This document shows, piece by piece, positions 1 to 6,437 of a stretch of 10,672 bases of DNA. The notes under the pieces are model-generated. The model saw nothing but the letters and a program-made list of their open reading frames with translations, ran no database searches and was not told the origin of the DNA. This stretch comes from Deltaproteobacteria bacterium (GTDB taxonomy: Bacteria; Myxococcota; UBA796; SXON01). Within the stretch, counting starts at the first letter, position 1. Every line of letters begins with the position of its first letter. The position numbers and the translations under genes were made by a program. Where the stretch lies: contig CANKNP010000177.1 of assembly GCA_947483545.1 (NCBI GenBank), positions 1-10,672 of the forward strand, given 5' to 3'.

Positions 1-124
1 GGCGGATCGCGAGAGGACGTGGGTGCGCGTGGCAGTGTGAAGCTGCTCTTTGATCAGATCACAGCCGCAGACCGTGCCTGATCGGGGTCAGGCATCCGGG
101 GTTGGGTATCGGCGCTCGACATCC
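1..124. other. Gene-poor left edge, possible tail of a plus-strand gene
   Basis: No complete gene is visible. Two plus-strand frames run in from the window edge and stop early: frame 2 at TGA 38-40 (tail ADRERTWVRVAV, with mostly G/C third positions) and frame 1 at TGA 79-81. Either could be the last codons of a convergent gene, but a dozen or two residues cannot decide it. The hairpin at 75-94 lies between such a gene and the minus-strand radical SAM gene ending at 125. Confidence 0.3.
75..94. terminator. Hairpin downstream of the radical SAM pair
   Basis: A perfect 7-bp inverted repeat (TGCCTGA and TCAGGCA) encloses a 6-base loop. It begins about 30 bases past the minus-strand stop at 125-127 and could act as a bidirectional 3' hairpin. 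No T-tract follows on either strand, so it is not a classical Rho-independent terminator. Confidence 0.35.
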
Positions 125-1141
125 CTACCCCGCCTCGAAATTGCAGTTCAGCAGGTTGCAGCTCCGGGTACACCGACTGACCTCGTGCCGCCGCCGCATC
201 GCCGCGAGCCGGTTCCACATCTCCCGGATCGGCACCCCCTCCCCCAGTTTTCCAACCGGCTCCAGGAAATAGCACAGCCGCACATTTCCACCCGGATCAA
301 ACGCAATGTCCGAATGTCCCGCCTTGCAGGTCTGGCCGTTCGGCACCGAGGGGTTCCGAAAGTGGTTCTTGAACGCCTTCAGTTGAGCAACCTCGTTGCA
401 CACTTTTCCCCAGCGGGACCGCTCGGCGATCAACACGTCCAGCGCGTGGTCAATTCGAGCGAGCTGGGTTGGGGTCGTCGGCCAGAGCGCAGAGGACCGC
501 CACCAGGCCGGATCGTGCGCGTTCTCCCCAAAGTTCTGGTACAGCGGCTGCACCACCAGCTCGTAGCCCCGCATCCGTACCCACTTGAGCAGGTCCGGGA
601 TCTCCCCCGCGTTCCCCGCGTGTACGATGCACGTGATGACCACCCGGGGATTTCCCCGCTTGTCCAACCGGTCGCAGACCTCCACGAGTTTCGCCCGCGT
701 ACCCGCGCGCCCCCGGGACTGATCAATCGTCTCGGCCTTGAAACCATCCATCGACAAATAGGCGATGCGGGCGCCCGCATCCGCGAGGGCATCTGCCCGC
801 CGATCGTCGAGCATCCAGCCGTTGGTGTTGAAGCTGACGTCAAAGCCCAACGTGGTGGCCCGCGCCATCAGTTGTTCGAGATCCCGGCGGAGCAACGGCT
901 CGCCGCCGACAAAATTCACGCTGGCCTTGCCCAGCCAGGCGCCGAGCTGATCGAGCACGTCGAGCCAGACCTCGGTGGGCAAATCCACGGTCTTGTTCTT
1001 GTAGATGTCACAGTGCGCGCACGGCAGAAAACACCGGTCGGTGACCGAGAGGTGGACCTGATCGGGCAGGCCGGGCGCCGGTTTGAGCCGGGCGCGGGCC
1101 AGCGCCGGCGTGAGCGAGGGCAGGATGCGATCGACGATCAT
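125..1141 (-). CDS. Radical SAM protein with SPASM-like C-terminal cysteines
   Basis: A 338-aa protein predicted to bind the radical-generating 4Fe-4S cluster through a CxxxCxxC motif at Cys37, Cys41 and Cys44 (RCFLPCAHC). The family GGEP motif is at residues 79-82. The C-terminal third carries five more cysteines (272, 290, 324, 328, 333), spaced like a SPASM/twitch auxiliary-cluster domain. An ATG at 1139-1141 is chosen as start because it overlaps the stop of the upstream radical SAM gene as ATGA, which implies translational coupling. A longer in-frame reading would run into the upstream gene. Such proteins modify peptides or carry out cofactor and sugar chemistry, but no substrate, precursor peptide or transporter is seen nearby, so the reaction is unknown. 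The family assignment is firm; the function is not. Confidence 0.9.
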   Translation of the reverse strand: MIVDRILPSLTPALARARLKPAPGLPDQVHLSVTDRCFLPCAHCDIYKNKTVDLPTEVWLDVLDQLGAWLGKASVNFVGGEPLLRRDLEQLMARATTLGFDVSFNTNGWMLDDRRADALADAGARIAYLSMDGFKAETIDQSRGRAGTRAKLVEVCDRLDKRGNPRVVITCIVHAGNAGEIPDLLKWVRMRGYELVVQPLYQNFGENAHDPAWWRSSALWPTTPTQLARIDHALDVLIAERSRWGKVCNEVAQLKAFKNHFRNPSVPNGQTCKAGHSDIAFDPGGNVRLCYFLEPVGKLGEGVPIREMWNRLAAMRRRHEVSRCTRSCNLLNCNFEAG

Positions 1142-2187
1142 GGCGTCATCTGCGCGATCTCCGCGGGGGTCACCCCGGAGTAGTTGCTGGACTGCGGGAT
1201 GAAGCAGGTCTGGCAGGGGGCGAGCCCCGCGTAGTCGCCCCGCGAAACCTGGGAGCGCCAGGCTTGCACCTGACCGCGGAGCCAGAGGTCCGCAAACGGC
1301 GTCGTCGCGACGGATCCCAGCCGATTTTCCAGACGATTGTCTCGGGTGCAGGTCGTGAGCGCGCCGTCCCAGCCGATCACGGGGCTCTTCCAAAAGCAGC
1401 CGCAGACCGCGAGGTTCGGGCCGATCGCGGTCGGCGACTGTGCGGGGCGAGGGAGCGGAATCCCGAGCTCCTGCATCGTCGTGCGAAAGACCTGATTTTG
1501 ACGCTCCTGCTCGTCGGGCGTGGGGGCGTCCAACTGGCGAAAGAAAACAATGGCGTCCTGGCCCGCCGGGACGTCCTGCGCCGCGCTCCGCACCGGGAGC
1601 CCGACCGAGCGACAGAGACCCTCCCAGTGGGCGCGGAAGGCCCGGGCCTCGTGCGCGTTCCGGTCGCTCACGATGAACTGGAAGACGAGCCGCGGCCAGA
1701 TCGCGCCGCGCCGTGCCTTCTCCCGGACGAGGTGCTCGACGTTGGCCACCACCTCCGGGAACGTAGACCGGCCCTTGATGCGCTTCCAGGTCTCCGAGGT
1801 GGTGGCGTCCAGCGTGAGGTGCCAGGTCTGCGGCACCGGGCTCTGGTTGAGCGCGAGGCGCGCGCGCTCGGCGGTCAGGTGGGTCGCGTTGGTGTGGACC
1901 TCTACGCGCTGGAAGACGCCGTGCTCTCCGGCCGCGCGGAGGGCCTCCTGGTAGATGGTCGAGAAGTCGGGGTGGAGGAGCGGCTCGCCGAGCCAGAACG
2001 GGATGAAGACGTCAAAGCGAGCGTTGGCGGCGACGAGATCTGCGAGCAGCTTCCGCACCAGCGAGACATCGACGAAGCCGGTGCGCCCATGGTGCGGGTG
2101 GTCGGCCTCGCCGACGCTGCAATGCACACACGCGACCGAGCACCGGTTGGTGGTCTCAAGCACGAGGTAGCTGCCGGGGAGGTGCAT
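1138..2187 (-). CDS. Radical SAM/SPASM domain protein
   Basis: A 349-aa protein whose CxxxCxxC motif (Cys16, Cys20, Cys23 in RCSVACVHC) sits close to the N terminus, preceded by the typical beta strand YLVLETTN. The usual GGEP is replaced by LGEP at residues 66-69. Cysteines 262, 264, 280, 325 and 328 near the end fit a SPASM-type auxiliary cluster domain. The ATG at 2185-2187 leaves just enough sequence before the first strand; no good Shine-Dalgarno sequence precedes it. The stop overlaps the next radical SAM gene by 4 bp, so the two are one transcription and translation unit. The two proteins are clearly different in sequence and probably act in succession or as partners (inference). A 36-bp tandem repeat lies immediately upstream. 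The substrate is unknown. Confidence 0.9.
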   Translation of the reverse strand: MHLPGSYLVLETTNRCSVACVHCSVGEADHPHHGRTGFVDVSLVRKLLADLVAANARFDVFIPFWLGEPLLHPDFSTIYQEALRAAGEHGVFQRVEVHTNATHLTAERARLALNQSPVPQTWHLTLDATTSETWKRIKGRSTFPEVVANVEHLVREKARRGAIWPRLVFQFIVSDRNAHEARAFRAHWEGLCRSVGLPVRSAAQDVPAGQDAIVFFRQLDAPTPDEQERQNQVFRTTMQELGIPLPRPAQSPTAIGPNLAVCGCFWKSPVIGWDGALTTCTRDNRLENRLGSVATTPFADLWLRGQVQAWRSQVSRGDYAGLAPCQTCFIPQSSNYSGVTPAEIAQMTP

Positions 2188-2207
2188 GGGGTTCGAAAGG
2201 ATACCCC

Positions 2208-2292
2208 GGGAGGGCCTCCCGATCCGTCATTCGGTGAACGAAAGGGAGGGCCTCCCGATCCGTCATTCGGTGAGCGAAAGGGAGGGCCTCCC
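2208..2292. repeat. 36-bp tandem repeat with palindromic core, 2.4 copies
   Basis: Full units lie at 2208-2243 and 2244-2279, and a partial third copy at 2280-2292 covers only the core. The two full copies differ at one base. Each unit begins with GGGAGG-G-CCTCCC, an odd-length palindrome, and contains a second small inverted repeat, TTCG then five bases then CGAA. The single difference falls in the loop of that second hairpin. The array fills the 166-bp gap between xth and the first radical SAM gene. It could be an intergenic repeat family, a transcription or RNA-processing signal, or an operator array; nothing here decides. Confidence 0.85.
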
Positions 2293-2353
2293 AATCGATG
2301 GGCGGCGTCCCACAGCGGTGCCTGCCTGCCGCCCGGGTTCCAAGCCGCCCCAA

Positions 2354-3142
2354 CTACGGGGATTGTTCCCGGACAAAGAGGGTCACGGGCGCGTGGTCGC
2401 TGGACTCGGGGAGGGCCCGTGGGTCGTGGTCGATCACAACGTCGATGGCCTGGAGGCCGCTCAACAGGTGATGGTCGATCCGCAAGCCTTCGTTGCGATC
2501 AAAGCCGTTTCCGCGGTAGTCGAACCAGGAGAACGTGCGGGTCTCGGGGTGGAGCGCGCGCCAACTGTCGGTGAAGCCAAGCGAAAAGAGGCGTTGGAGG
2601 CGCTCTCGCTCGGCGGGGGTGCAGAGGACCTGGTCCTTCCAACGCTTGGGGTCGTGAACGTCCAGGTCGGCGGGCGCGATGTTGAAATCCCCGCAGATGA
2701 CCATCGGAAGTCCGCAGCGGGCCTGCTCTGCACGCACCCAGTCGACGAGCGCGTCGAGCCACTTCAGCTTGTAGAGGTACTTGTCGCTGTCCAGGTCCCC
2801 GCCGTTCACGATGTACAGGTTCACGAGCCGCAGGGCCGGAACGCCGCCCGGACCAAGGAGCGAACAGGCGATTCCGCGGGCTTGCTCGTCGCCGGGGATC
2901 GGAAAATCGCTCACGGTGTCGATGTGCGGCACGCGGGAGAGGATCGCGACGCCGTTGTACGCCTTCTGGCCGTAGACGGAGCACTGGTAGCCGCGCGAGG
3001 TGAACGCCTCGAACGGAAACTCCTGGTCCTGGCACTTGAGCTCTTGCAGGCAGAGCACGTCGGGCTCGTGATCGTCTACCCACTCGAGCACACGTTCGAG
3101 CCGGCGACGGATGGAGTTGATGTTCCACGTGGTCAGGTTCAT
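2354..3142 (-). CDS. xth: Exodeoxyribonuclease III (AP endonuclease family)
   Basis: A 262-aa member of the ExoIII/EndA-type endonuclease-exonuclease-phosphatase fold, the usual length for the family. It cleaves 5' of abasic sites and degrades duplex DNA 3' to 5' in base excision repair. Seen in the sequence: the N-terminal TTWNINSI with Asn7, LQELK with metal-binding Glu34, NLYIVNGG with active-site Tyr110, GDFNIAP with Asp152 and Asn154, RIDHHLL, and the terminal SDHAP with Asp249 and His250. All catalytic positions are present. The start at 3142 follows a GGAG five bases upstream, placed in the end of def, only 3 bp away, so it is probably co-transcribed with def. The pairing seems to be one of convenience rather than of pathway. 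Confidence 0.95.
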   Translation of the reverse strand: MNLTTWNINSIRRRLERVLEWVDDHEPDVLCLQELKCQDQEFPFEAFTSRGYQCSVYGQKAYNGVAILSRVPHIDTVSDFPIPGDEQARGIACSLLGPGGVPALRLVNLYIVNGGDLDSDKYLYKLKWLDALVDWVRAEQARCGLPMVICGDFNIAPADLDVHDPKRWKDQVLCTPAERERLQRLFSLGFTDSWRALHPETRTFSWFDYRGNGFDRNEGLRIDHHLLSGLQAIDVVIDHDPRALPESSDHAPVTLFVREQSP

Positions 3143-3145
3143 CGC

Positions 3146-3691
3146 CTACTCCGCATAGACCTTCTGCCGCACGCGCTTCTGCAGATAGCGGCCCTTCTTC
3201 AGCCGGCTGACGCGGTCGAGGATCACCATGCCGTCCAGGTGGTCCATCTCGTGCTGGATCACGATGGCGTCGTACTCTTCGAACCAGCGCTGCTGGGGCT
3301 TGCCGTACTCGTCGAGCCAGCGGACGTGAACGCGCCGAGGCCTCGCGATGTCATCGGAGAAGTCGGGCACCGAGAGGCAGCCTTCGTCCCAGATGATCTT
3401 GTCCTTGCTGGCTTCGAGGATCATGGGGTTGCACATCGCGGCGAAGCGGGGGTTTGTCGGCCGGCCGTTTTCATCCTCCTCGCGCTTGGCATTTCCAGGA
3501 TCCGTCACGATGATCCTGCGGAGATCGCCACACTGCGGAGCGGCGAGGCCGACGCCCGGGGCGGCGTACATGGTCTCGGCGAGATCGGAGATGAACCGAC
3601 GAAGATCGTCGTTGAACTCCTGTGGTTCCACCGCGCGGCACTTCTTCGCGAGGATGGGGTTCGGGACGGTGAGGATGCCGAGGATGGCCAT
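3146..3691 (-). CDS. def: Peptide deformylase
   Basis: A 181-aa metalloenzyme that removes the N-formyl group from nascent proteins. All three family motifs are present: GVGLAAPQ at 46-53, EGCLS at 103-107 with metal ligand Cys105, and QHEMDHLDG at 146-154 with metal ligands His147 and His151 and catalytic Glu148. The start is placed at the ATG of MAILGIL, the standard N terminus. The frame is open for 31 more codons upstream, but those residues are low-complexity and basic and would overlap the divergent pckG promoter region. No Shine-Dalgarno sequence precedes this ATG, and a -10-like box ends only six bases upstream, so the message may be leaderless (inference). First gene of the minus-strand unit def-xth. 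Confidence 0.95.
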   Translation of the reverse strand: MAILGILTVPNPILAKKCRAVEPQEFNDDLRRFISDLAETMYAAPGVGLAAPQCGDLRRIIVTDPGNAKREEDENGRPTNPRFAAMCNPMILEASKDKIIWDEGCLSVPDFSDDIARPRRVHVRWLDEYGKPQQRWFEEYDAIVIQHEMDHLDGMVILDRVSRLKKGRYLQKRVRQKVYAE

Positions 3692-3696
3692 GCGCG

Positions 3697-3706
3697 CGTA
3701 TAGCCA
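3697..3706 (-). promoter_or_regulatory. Candidate -10 region for def
   Basis: On the minus strand this reads TGGCTATACG: a TATACG box preceded two bases earlier by TG. It ends six bases before the def ATG, which would place the transcript start at or next to the start codon. It is the mirror image of the pckG box at 3746-3753. No convincing -35 sequence is visible. Confidence 0.35.
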
Positions 3707-3744
3707 GCGGGGTGCATTTGCGCTTCGGGGAGGGGCCCTTCTCG

Positions 3745-3753
3745 TGCTATACG
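3745..3753 (+). promoter_or_regulatory. Candidate extended -10 for pckG
   Basis: TGCTATACG fits the TGn-TATAnn extended -10 layout and would start transcription about 25-30 bases before the pckG ATG. There is no good -35, which extended -10 promoters tolerate. GCTATACG here is an exact inverted copy of bases 3697-3704. Confidence 0.4.
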
Positions 3754-3786
3754 GCCGTCCCTCTTTTCGACCCCTGGAGTTCACGC

Positions 3787-5541
3787 ATGTCCGAAGCCTC
3801 TCCGACCACGAACGCCACCTTGCTCGCCTGGGTCTCCGAAGTCGCCGCCCACACGCTGCCCGACCGCATTGTCTGGTGCGACGGCTCCGAAGAGGAGGCC
3901 GCCCGCGTGCAGTCGGAGATGCTGGCAGATGGCACGCTGATCGCGTTGAACGCCGTGACCAACCCGGGGAGCTTCCTACACCGCTCGCACAAGAGCGACG
4001 TCGCGCGCACCGAGCATCTGACCTTCATCTGCACCGAGACGGCCGACGAATGTGGCCCGACCAACAACTGGAAGTCGCCGGCCGCCGCACGTGCCGACGT
4101 GTGGCCGCACTTCGCGGGCGCGATGAAGGGCCGGACGATGTACGTCATCCCCTACGTGATGGGCCCGACCACCTCGCCGTACTCCCGGCCCGGGGTCGAG
4201 ATCAGCGACAGCCCCTACGTCGTCGCCAACATGCGGATCATGACGCGCATGGGCAAGGTCGCGCTGGACCGCATCGGCGACTCGCCAGACTTTGTGCGCG
4301 GGCTGCACAGCCTCGGGGATCTTTCGCCGGATCGCCGGTTCATCTGCCACTTTCCTCAAGACCGGCTGATCTGGTCGGTCGGCTCCGGGTACGGCGGGAA
4401 CGCCCTGCTGGGCAAGAAGTGTCACGCCCTCCGCATCGCCTCGGCCCAGGGCCGCGACGAGGGCTGGATGGCCGAGCACATGTTGATCCTCGGGCTCGAA
4501 TCCCCCGAAGGTGACGTGACCTACATGGCGGCGGCGTTCCCGTCGGCCTGCGGCAAGACCAACCTGGCGATGCTCGTCGCGCCGATCACCCAGGCCGGCT
4601 GGAAGGTCTGGACGGTCGGTGACGACATCGCATGGCTGCATGTCGGCGACGATGGCCGACTGTGGGCGATCAACCCCGAGGCTGGGTTCTTCGGCGTGGT
4701 GCCGGGCACGAGCCTGCGCACAAACCCGAACGCGATGCGCACCATCGAGAAGGACACGATCTTCACGAACGTCGCGCTGGCAGACGACATGAGCGTGTGG
4801 TGGGAGGGCAAGGGCGATCCCCCGGCGCACCTGATCGATTGGAAGGGCGAGCACTGGACGCCCGAGAACAAGGCGGACGCGGCCCACCCGAACAGCCGGT
4901 TCACCGTGTCCGCGAGCCAGTGCCCGCAAGTCTCCCCGCGGATGGAGGACCCCCGCGGCGTGCCCATCGACGCGATCCTGTTCGGCGGACGCCGCGCCCG
5001 GGTCGCGCCCTTGGTGTACGAGGCGCGCAACTGGCAGCACGGCGTCTACGTCGGCGCCACCGTAGCCTCCGAGACCACCGCAGCCGCGACCGGCGCTGTG
5101 GGCGTTGTACGCCGGGATCCGATGGCCATGCGGCCCTTCTGCGGCTACAACATGGGCCGGTACTTCCAGCACTGGCTGAAGATGGGCGAGAAGCTCAGCC
5201 GCCCGCCGAAGCTCTTCCACGTGAACTGGTTCCGCAAGGGCGAGAACGGCAAGTTCCTGTGGCCCGGCTTTGGGGACAACCTGCGCGTGCTGCGCTGGGT
5301 CCGCGGGCGTGTACGGGGCGAGGCGACGGCCCGCGAGACAGCCATCGGCTTTGTGCCGGAGCACGGCGCGCTCGACGTGAACGGGCTTCACGGCGTGGAT
5401 GTGGACGGGCTGCTGTCCATCGACACGAATGAGTGGAAGGCGGAGGTGGAGAGCCAGCGGGGCTTCTTCGCCGAGTTTGGGGAGACGATGCCGAAGGAGC
5501 TGCACGAGGAGCTGGAAGGGCTGGCGGGGCGGTTGGGGTAG
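3787..5541 (+). CDS. pckG: Phosphoenolpyruvate carboxykinase (GTP)
   Basis: A 584-aa cytosolic enzyme interconverting oxaloacetate plus GTP and PEP plus CO2 plus GDP, the entry step of gluconeogenesis (or an anaplerotic CO2-fixing step in reverse). It belongs to the GTP-dependent family, not the ATP-dependent one. Seen in the sequence: the substrate loop GSGYGGNALLGKKC, the kinase-1a P-loop FPSACGKTN at 251-259 with the reactive Cys255, the metal-binding VGDDIAWL around 277-284, and the guanine-binding region with NWFRKGENGKFLWPGFGDN near the C terminus. Length is close to the usual 600 residues. The ATG at 3787 is preceded by GGAG at 3776-3779 with a 7-base spacer; an in-frame ATG 25 codons upstream would include the promoter and is rejected. 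It is monocistronic, divergent from def, and followed by a strong palindrome. Confidence 0.97.
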   Translation: MSEASPTTNATLLAWVSEVAAHTLPDRIVWCDGSEEEAARVQSEMLADGTLIALNAVTNPGSFLHRSHKSDVARTEHLTFICTETADECGPTNNWKSPAAARADVWPHFAGAMKGRTMYVIPYVMGPTTSPYSRPGVEISDSPYVVANMRIMTRMGKVALDRIGDSPDFVRGLHSLGDLSPDRRFICHFPQDRLIWSVGSGYGGNALLGKKCHALRIASAQGRDEGWMAEHMLILGLESPEGDVTYMAAAFPSACGKTNLAMLVAPITQAGWKVWTVGDDIAWLHVGDDGRLWAINPEAGFFGVVPGTSLRTNPNAMRTIEKDTIFTNVALADDMSVWWEGKGDPPAHLIDWKGEHWTPENKADAAHPNSRFTVSASQCPQVSPRMEDPRGVPIDAILFGGRRARVAPLVYEARNWQHGVYVGATVASETTAAATGAVGVVRRDPMAMRPFCGYNMGRYFQHWLKMGEKLSRPPKLFHVNWFRKGENGKFLWPGFGDNLRVLRWVRGRVRGEATARETAIGFVPEHGALDVNGLHGVDVDGLLSIDTNEWKAEVESQRGFFAEFGETMPKELHEELEGLAGRLG

Positions 5542-5558
5542 GGGGGCTCAATCTTCTG

Positions 5559-5599
5559 CCCTCCCCCTCCGGGGGGAGGTGGCCGAAGGCCGGAGGGGG
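5559..5599. repeat. REP-like palindromic element downstream of pckG
   Basis: An 8-bp G/C stem (CCTCCCCC at 5560-5567 with GGGGGAGG at 5572-5579, loop TCCG) is followed directly by GGCC-GAA-GGCC at 5581-5591 and another G-rich strand that could pair with the first arm. It starts 18 bases after the pckG stop and could protect or end that transcript. It resembles the C-rich/G-rich palindromes scattered between genes in many high-GC genomes; that resemblance is from memory, not a search. Confidence 0.6.
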
Positions 5600-5624
5600 T
5601 TTGGTGAACAAAGGACGGTGCGAA

Positions 5625-5727
5625 GCGGTAAGTTCGGACCCCGCAACTTGAAGCGGCGTCCGACGAGCGGAACCGCACGGACCGGAGGGCACGGGGGAAA
5701 GCCGGCGAGGAAAGCTCCGAGCCGGCT
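5625..5727. other. Structured non-coding stretch: nested hairpin plus a second hairpin
   Basis: Three helices nest in one arm: GCGGT 5625-5629 with ACCGC 5672-5676, TCGGAC 5634-5639 with GTCCGA 5658-5663, and CCGC 5641-5644 with GCGG 5653-5656. The inner two are separated by a single C/C mismatch and closed by an 8-base loop. A second hairpin pairs AGCCGGC 5700-5706 with GCCGGCT 5721-5727 and, inside it, GGA with TCC, with GA facing GA between the two helices. This could be an RNA element or part of a dispersed repeat. The full gap 5542-5860 otherwise contains no convincing gene. Confidence 0.4.
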
Positions 5728-5729
5728 GC

Positions 5730-5818
5730 GACGTGGAACGCGGGGTGACGGGTCATCGGGGCCGTGGCGTCGCTGAGGACGACGTGGAGGGCGGGGTGAC
5801 GGGTCATCGGGGCCGTGG
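5730..5818. repeat. 38-bp direct repeat, two copies
   Basis: Copies at 5730-5767 and 5781-5818 are 38 bases each, start GACGTGGA and share GGGGTGACGGGTCATCGGGG. They differ at two adjacent bases only and are separated by 13 unrelated bases. They lie just upstream of the small gene at 5861. No ribosome binding site or coding signal follows the repeat pattern (the 51-base period is a multiple of three, but neither strand reads as protein-like). Confidence 0.8.
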
Positions 5819-5860
5819 GACGCGATCGCGCCGCTGCGACCTGCGGGGACGGCGGCGGCA

Positions 5861-6256
5861 TTGACAAATCTGGAGGCCCACCCGACGGAGGCGGCCGCGC
5901 ACGCTCAAGCTGCCGTCGCCTACGCGACGACCGACGCCCGCGGGATGACGGTCCTTTGGGCCACGGAGTACCTCGCCCTGGGCGGTGATGAGGCGTCGCG
6001 CGGCGCTGTGTCCCAGGCGGCGAACCTGGCGCTCGCGGCCGGGGTGGTGGTCCGCGCCCGGAGCGACGGAAAATTCGAGGCCGACCTCAAACTGGCGCCA
6101 GGCGGTATCCCCGTGCTCTTGACGGACGACGGAACGCAGGCACCTGTCCTGCATGTCTTCGAGCTCACCAGCCGAATACGCTGCTCGGATCGAAGGGGCA
6201 CGCGCCTGGGTGCAAGCACACCCATTCACGCCAACGCGGGCGCTGATGCCGGATGA
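5861..6256 (+). CDS. Hypothetical protein, possible frameshift near the 3' end
   Basis: An open frame of 131 codons with consistently G/C third positions from about residue 3 to about residue 100, which supports real coding. No family is recognised. It is rich in alanine, with an Ala-rich N-terminal half (HAQAAVAYATTDARG, then SQAANLALAAGVVV) and a possible strand-rich part after it (GIPVLLTDDG). No signal peptide or membrane span is evident. The start is a TTG with GGGGA about 11 bases upstream; an internal ATG at 5945 (codon 29) is the alternative. From about 6155 on, the +1 frame (6153-6284) reads as more natural protein than this frame, so the true product may have a different C terminus. 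Confidence 0.55.
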   Translation: MTNLEAHPTEAAAHAQAAVAYATTDARGMTVLWATEYLALGGDEASRGAVSQAANLALAAGVVVRARSDGKFEADLKLAPGGIPVLLTDDGTQAPVLHVFELTSRIRCSDRRGTRLGASTPIHANAGADAG

Positions 6257-6284
6257 CCTCGTTGCGTTTGAAGGAAGCCCGTAG
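6153..6284 (+). CDS. Overlapping 43-codon frame, probable continuation of the preceding gene
   Basis: In the +1 frame relative to the gene at 5861, overlapping its last 104 bases. It begins ATG TCT TCG and reads on with EYAARIEGARAWVQAHPF and ends LMPDDLVAFEGSP, an unstrained soluble-protein composition. No Shine-Dalgarno sequence precedes the ATG at a good distance. The frame is open back to 6123, so a one-base indel between 6123 and about 6170, by mutation or sequencing error, would join it to the upstream gene. It may instead be an independent small protein or chance. Confidence 0.35.
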   Translation: MSSSSPAEYAARIEGARAWVQAHPFTPTRALMPDDLVAFEGSP

Positions 6285-6437
6285 TTCCGAACCATATAGG
6301 TTTGAAGCGGCGCTCCACGGCCCGCGGCGACCGACTCCCCTGGGGAGCGAGCCGCCCATGCCTTGAGGCGTGCACGGCCCTCGCCCGGCGCACCGCTGGC
6401 GCCCAGGCGCTATGCTCACTGCAACCCAGGACTGCCG
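6285..6437. other. Spacer with hairpin and candidate -10
   Basis: Holds a short perfect hairpin, CTCCCC-T-GGGGAG at 6335-6347, that may follow the upstream gene. TATGCT at 6411-6416 is placed suitably as a -10 for the small gene at 6438; no -35 match is seen. No gene is supported here. Confidence 0.35.

Noticed and set aside
2208..2292. CRISPR array (36-bp repeat unit)
   Set aside because: The 36-bp units follow each other directly, without spacers, and only about 2.4 copies exist; no cas gene is near.
2156..2353. Radical SAM precursor peptide with three repeated cores
   Set aside because: The frame starts with TTG, has no ribosome binding site or leader-like part, overlaps the start of the radical SAM gene, and other frames through the repeat are open as well. 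Kept only as a remark in the repeat finding.
2186..3703. 505-codon open frame on the plus strand
   Set aside because: Antisense to xth and def; no domain, and third-position bias follows the minus-strand genes.
3976..5505. 509-codon open frame on the minus strand
   Set aside because: Antisense to pckG, which has all family motifs over this stretch.
5388..5867. Minus-strand frame with repeated PMTRHPA motif
   Set aside because: The peptide repeat is just the translation of the 38-bp direct repeat, and the rest is antisense to the pckG end and the REP-like palindrome.
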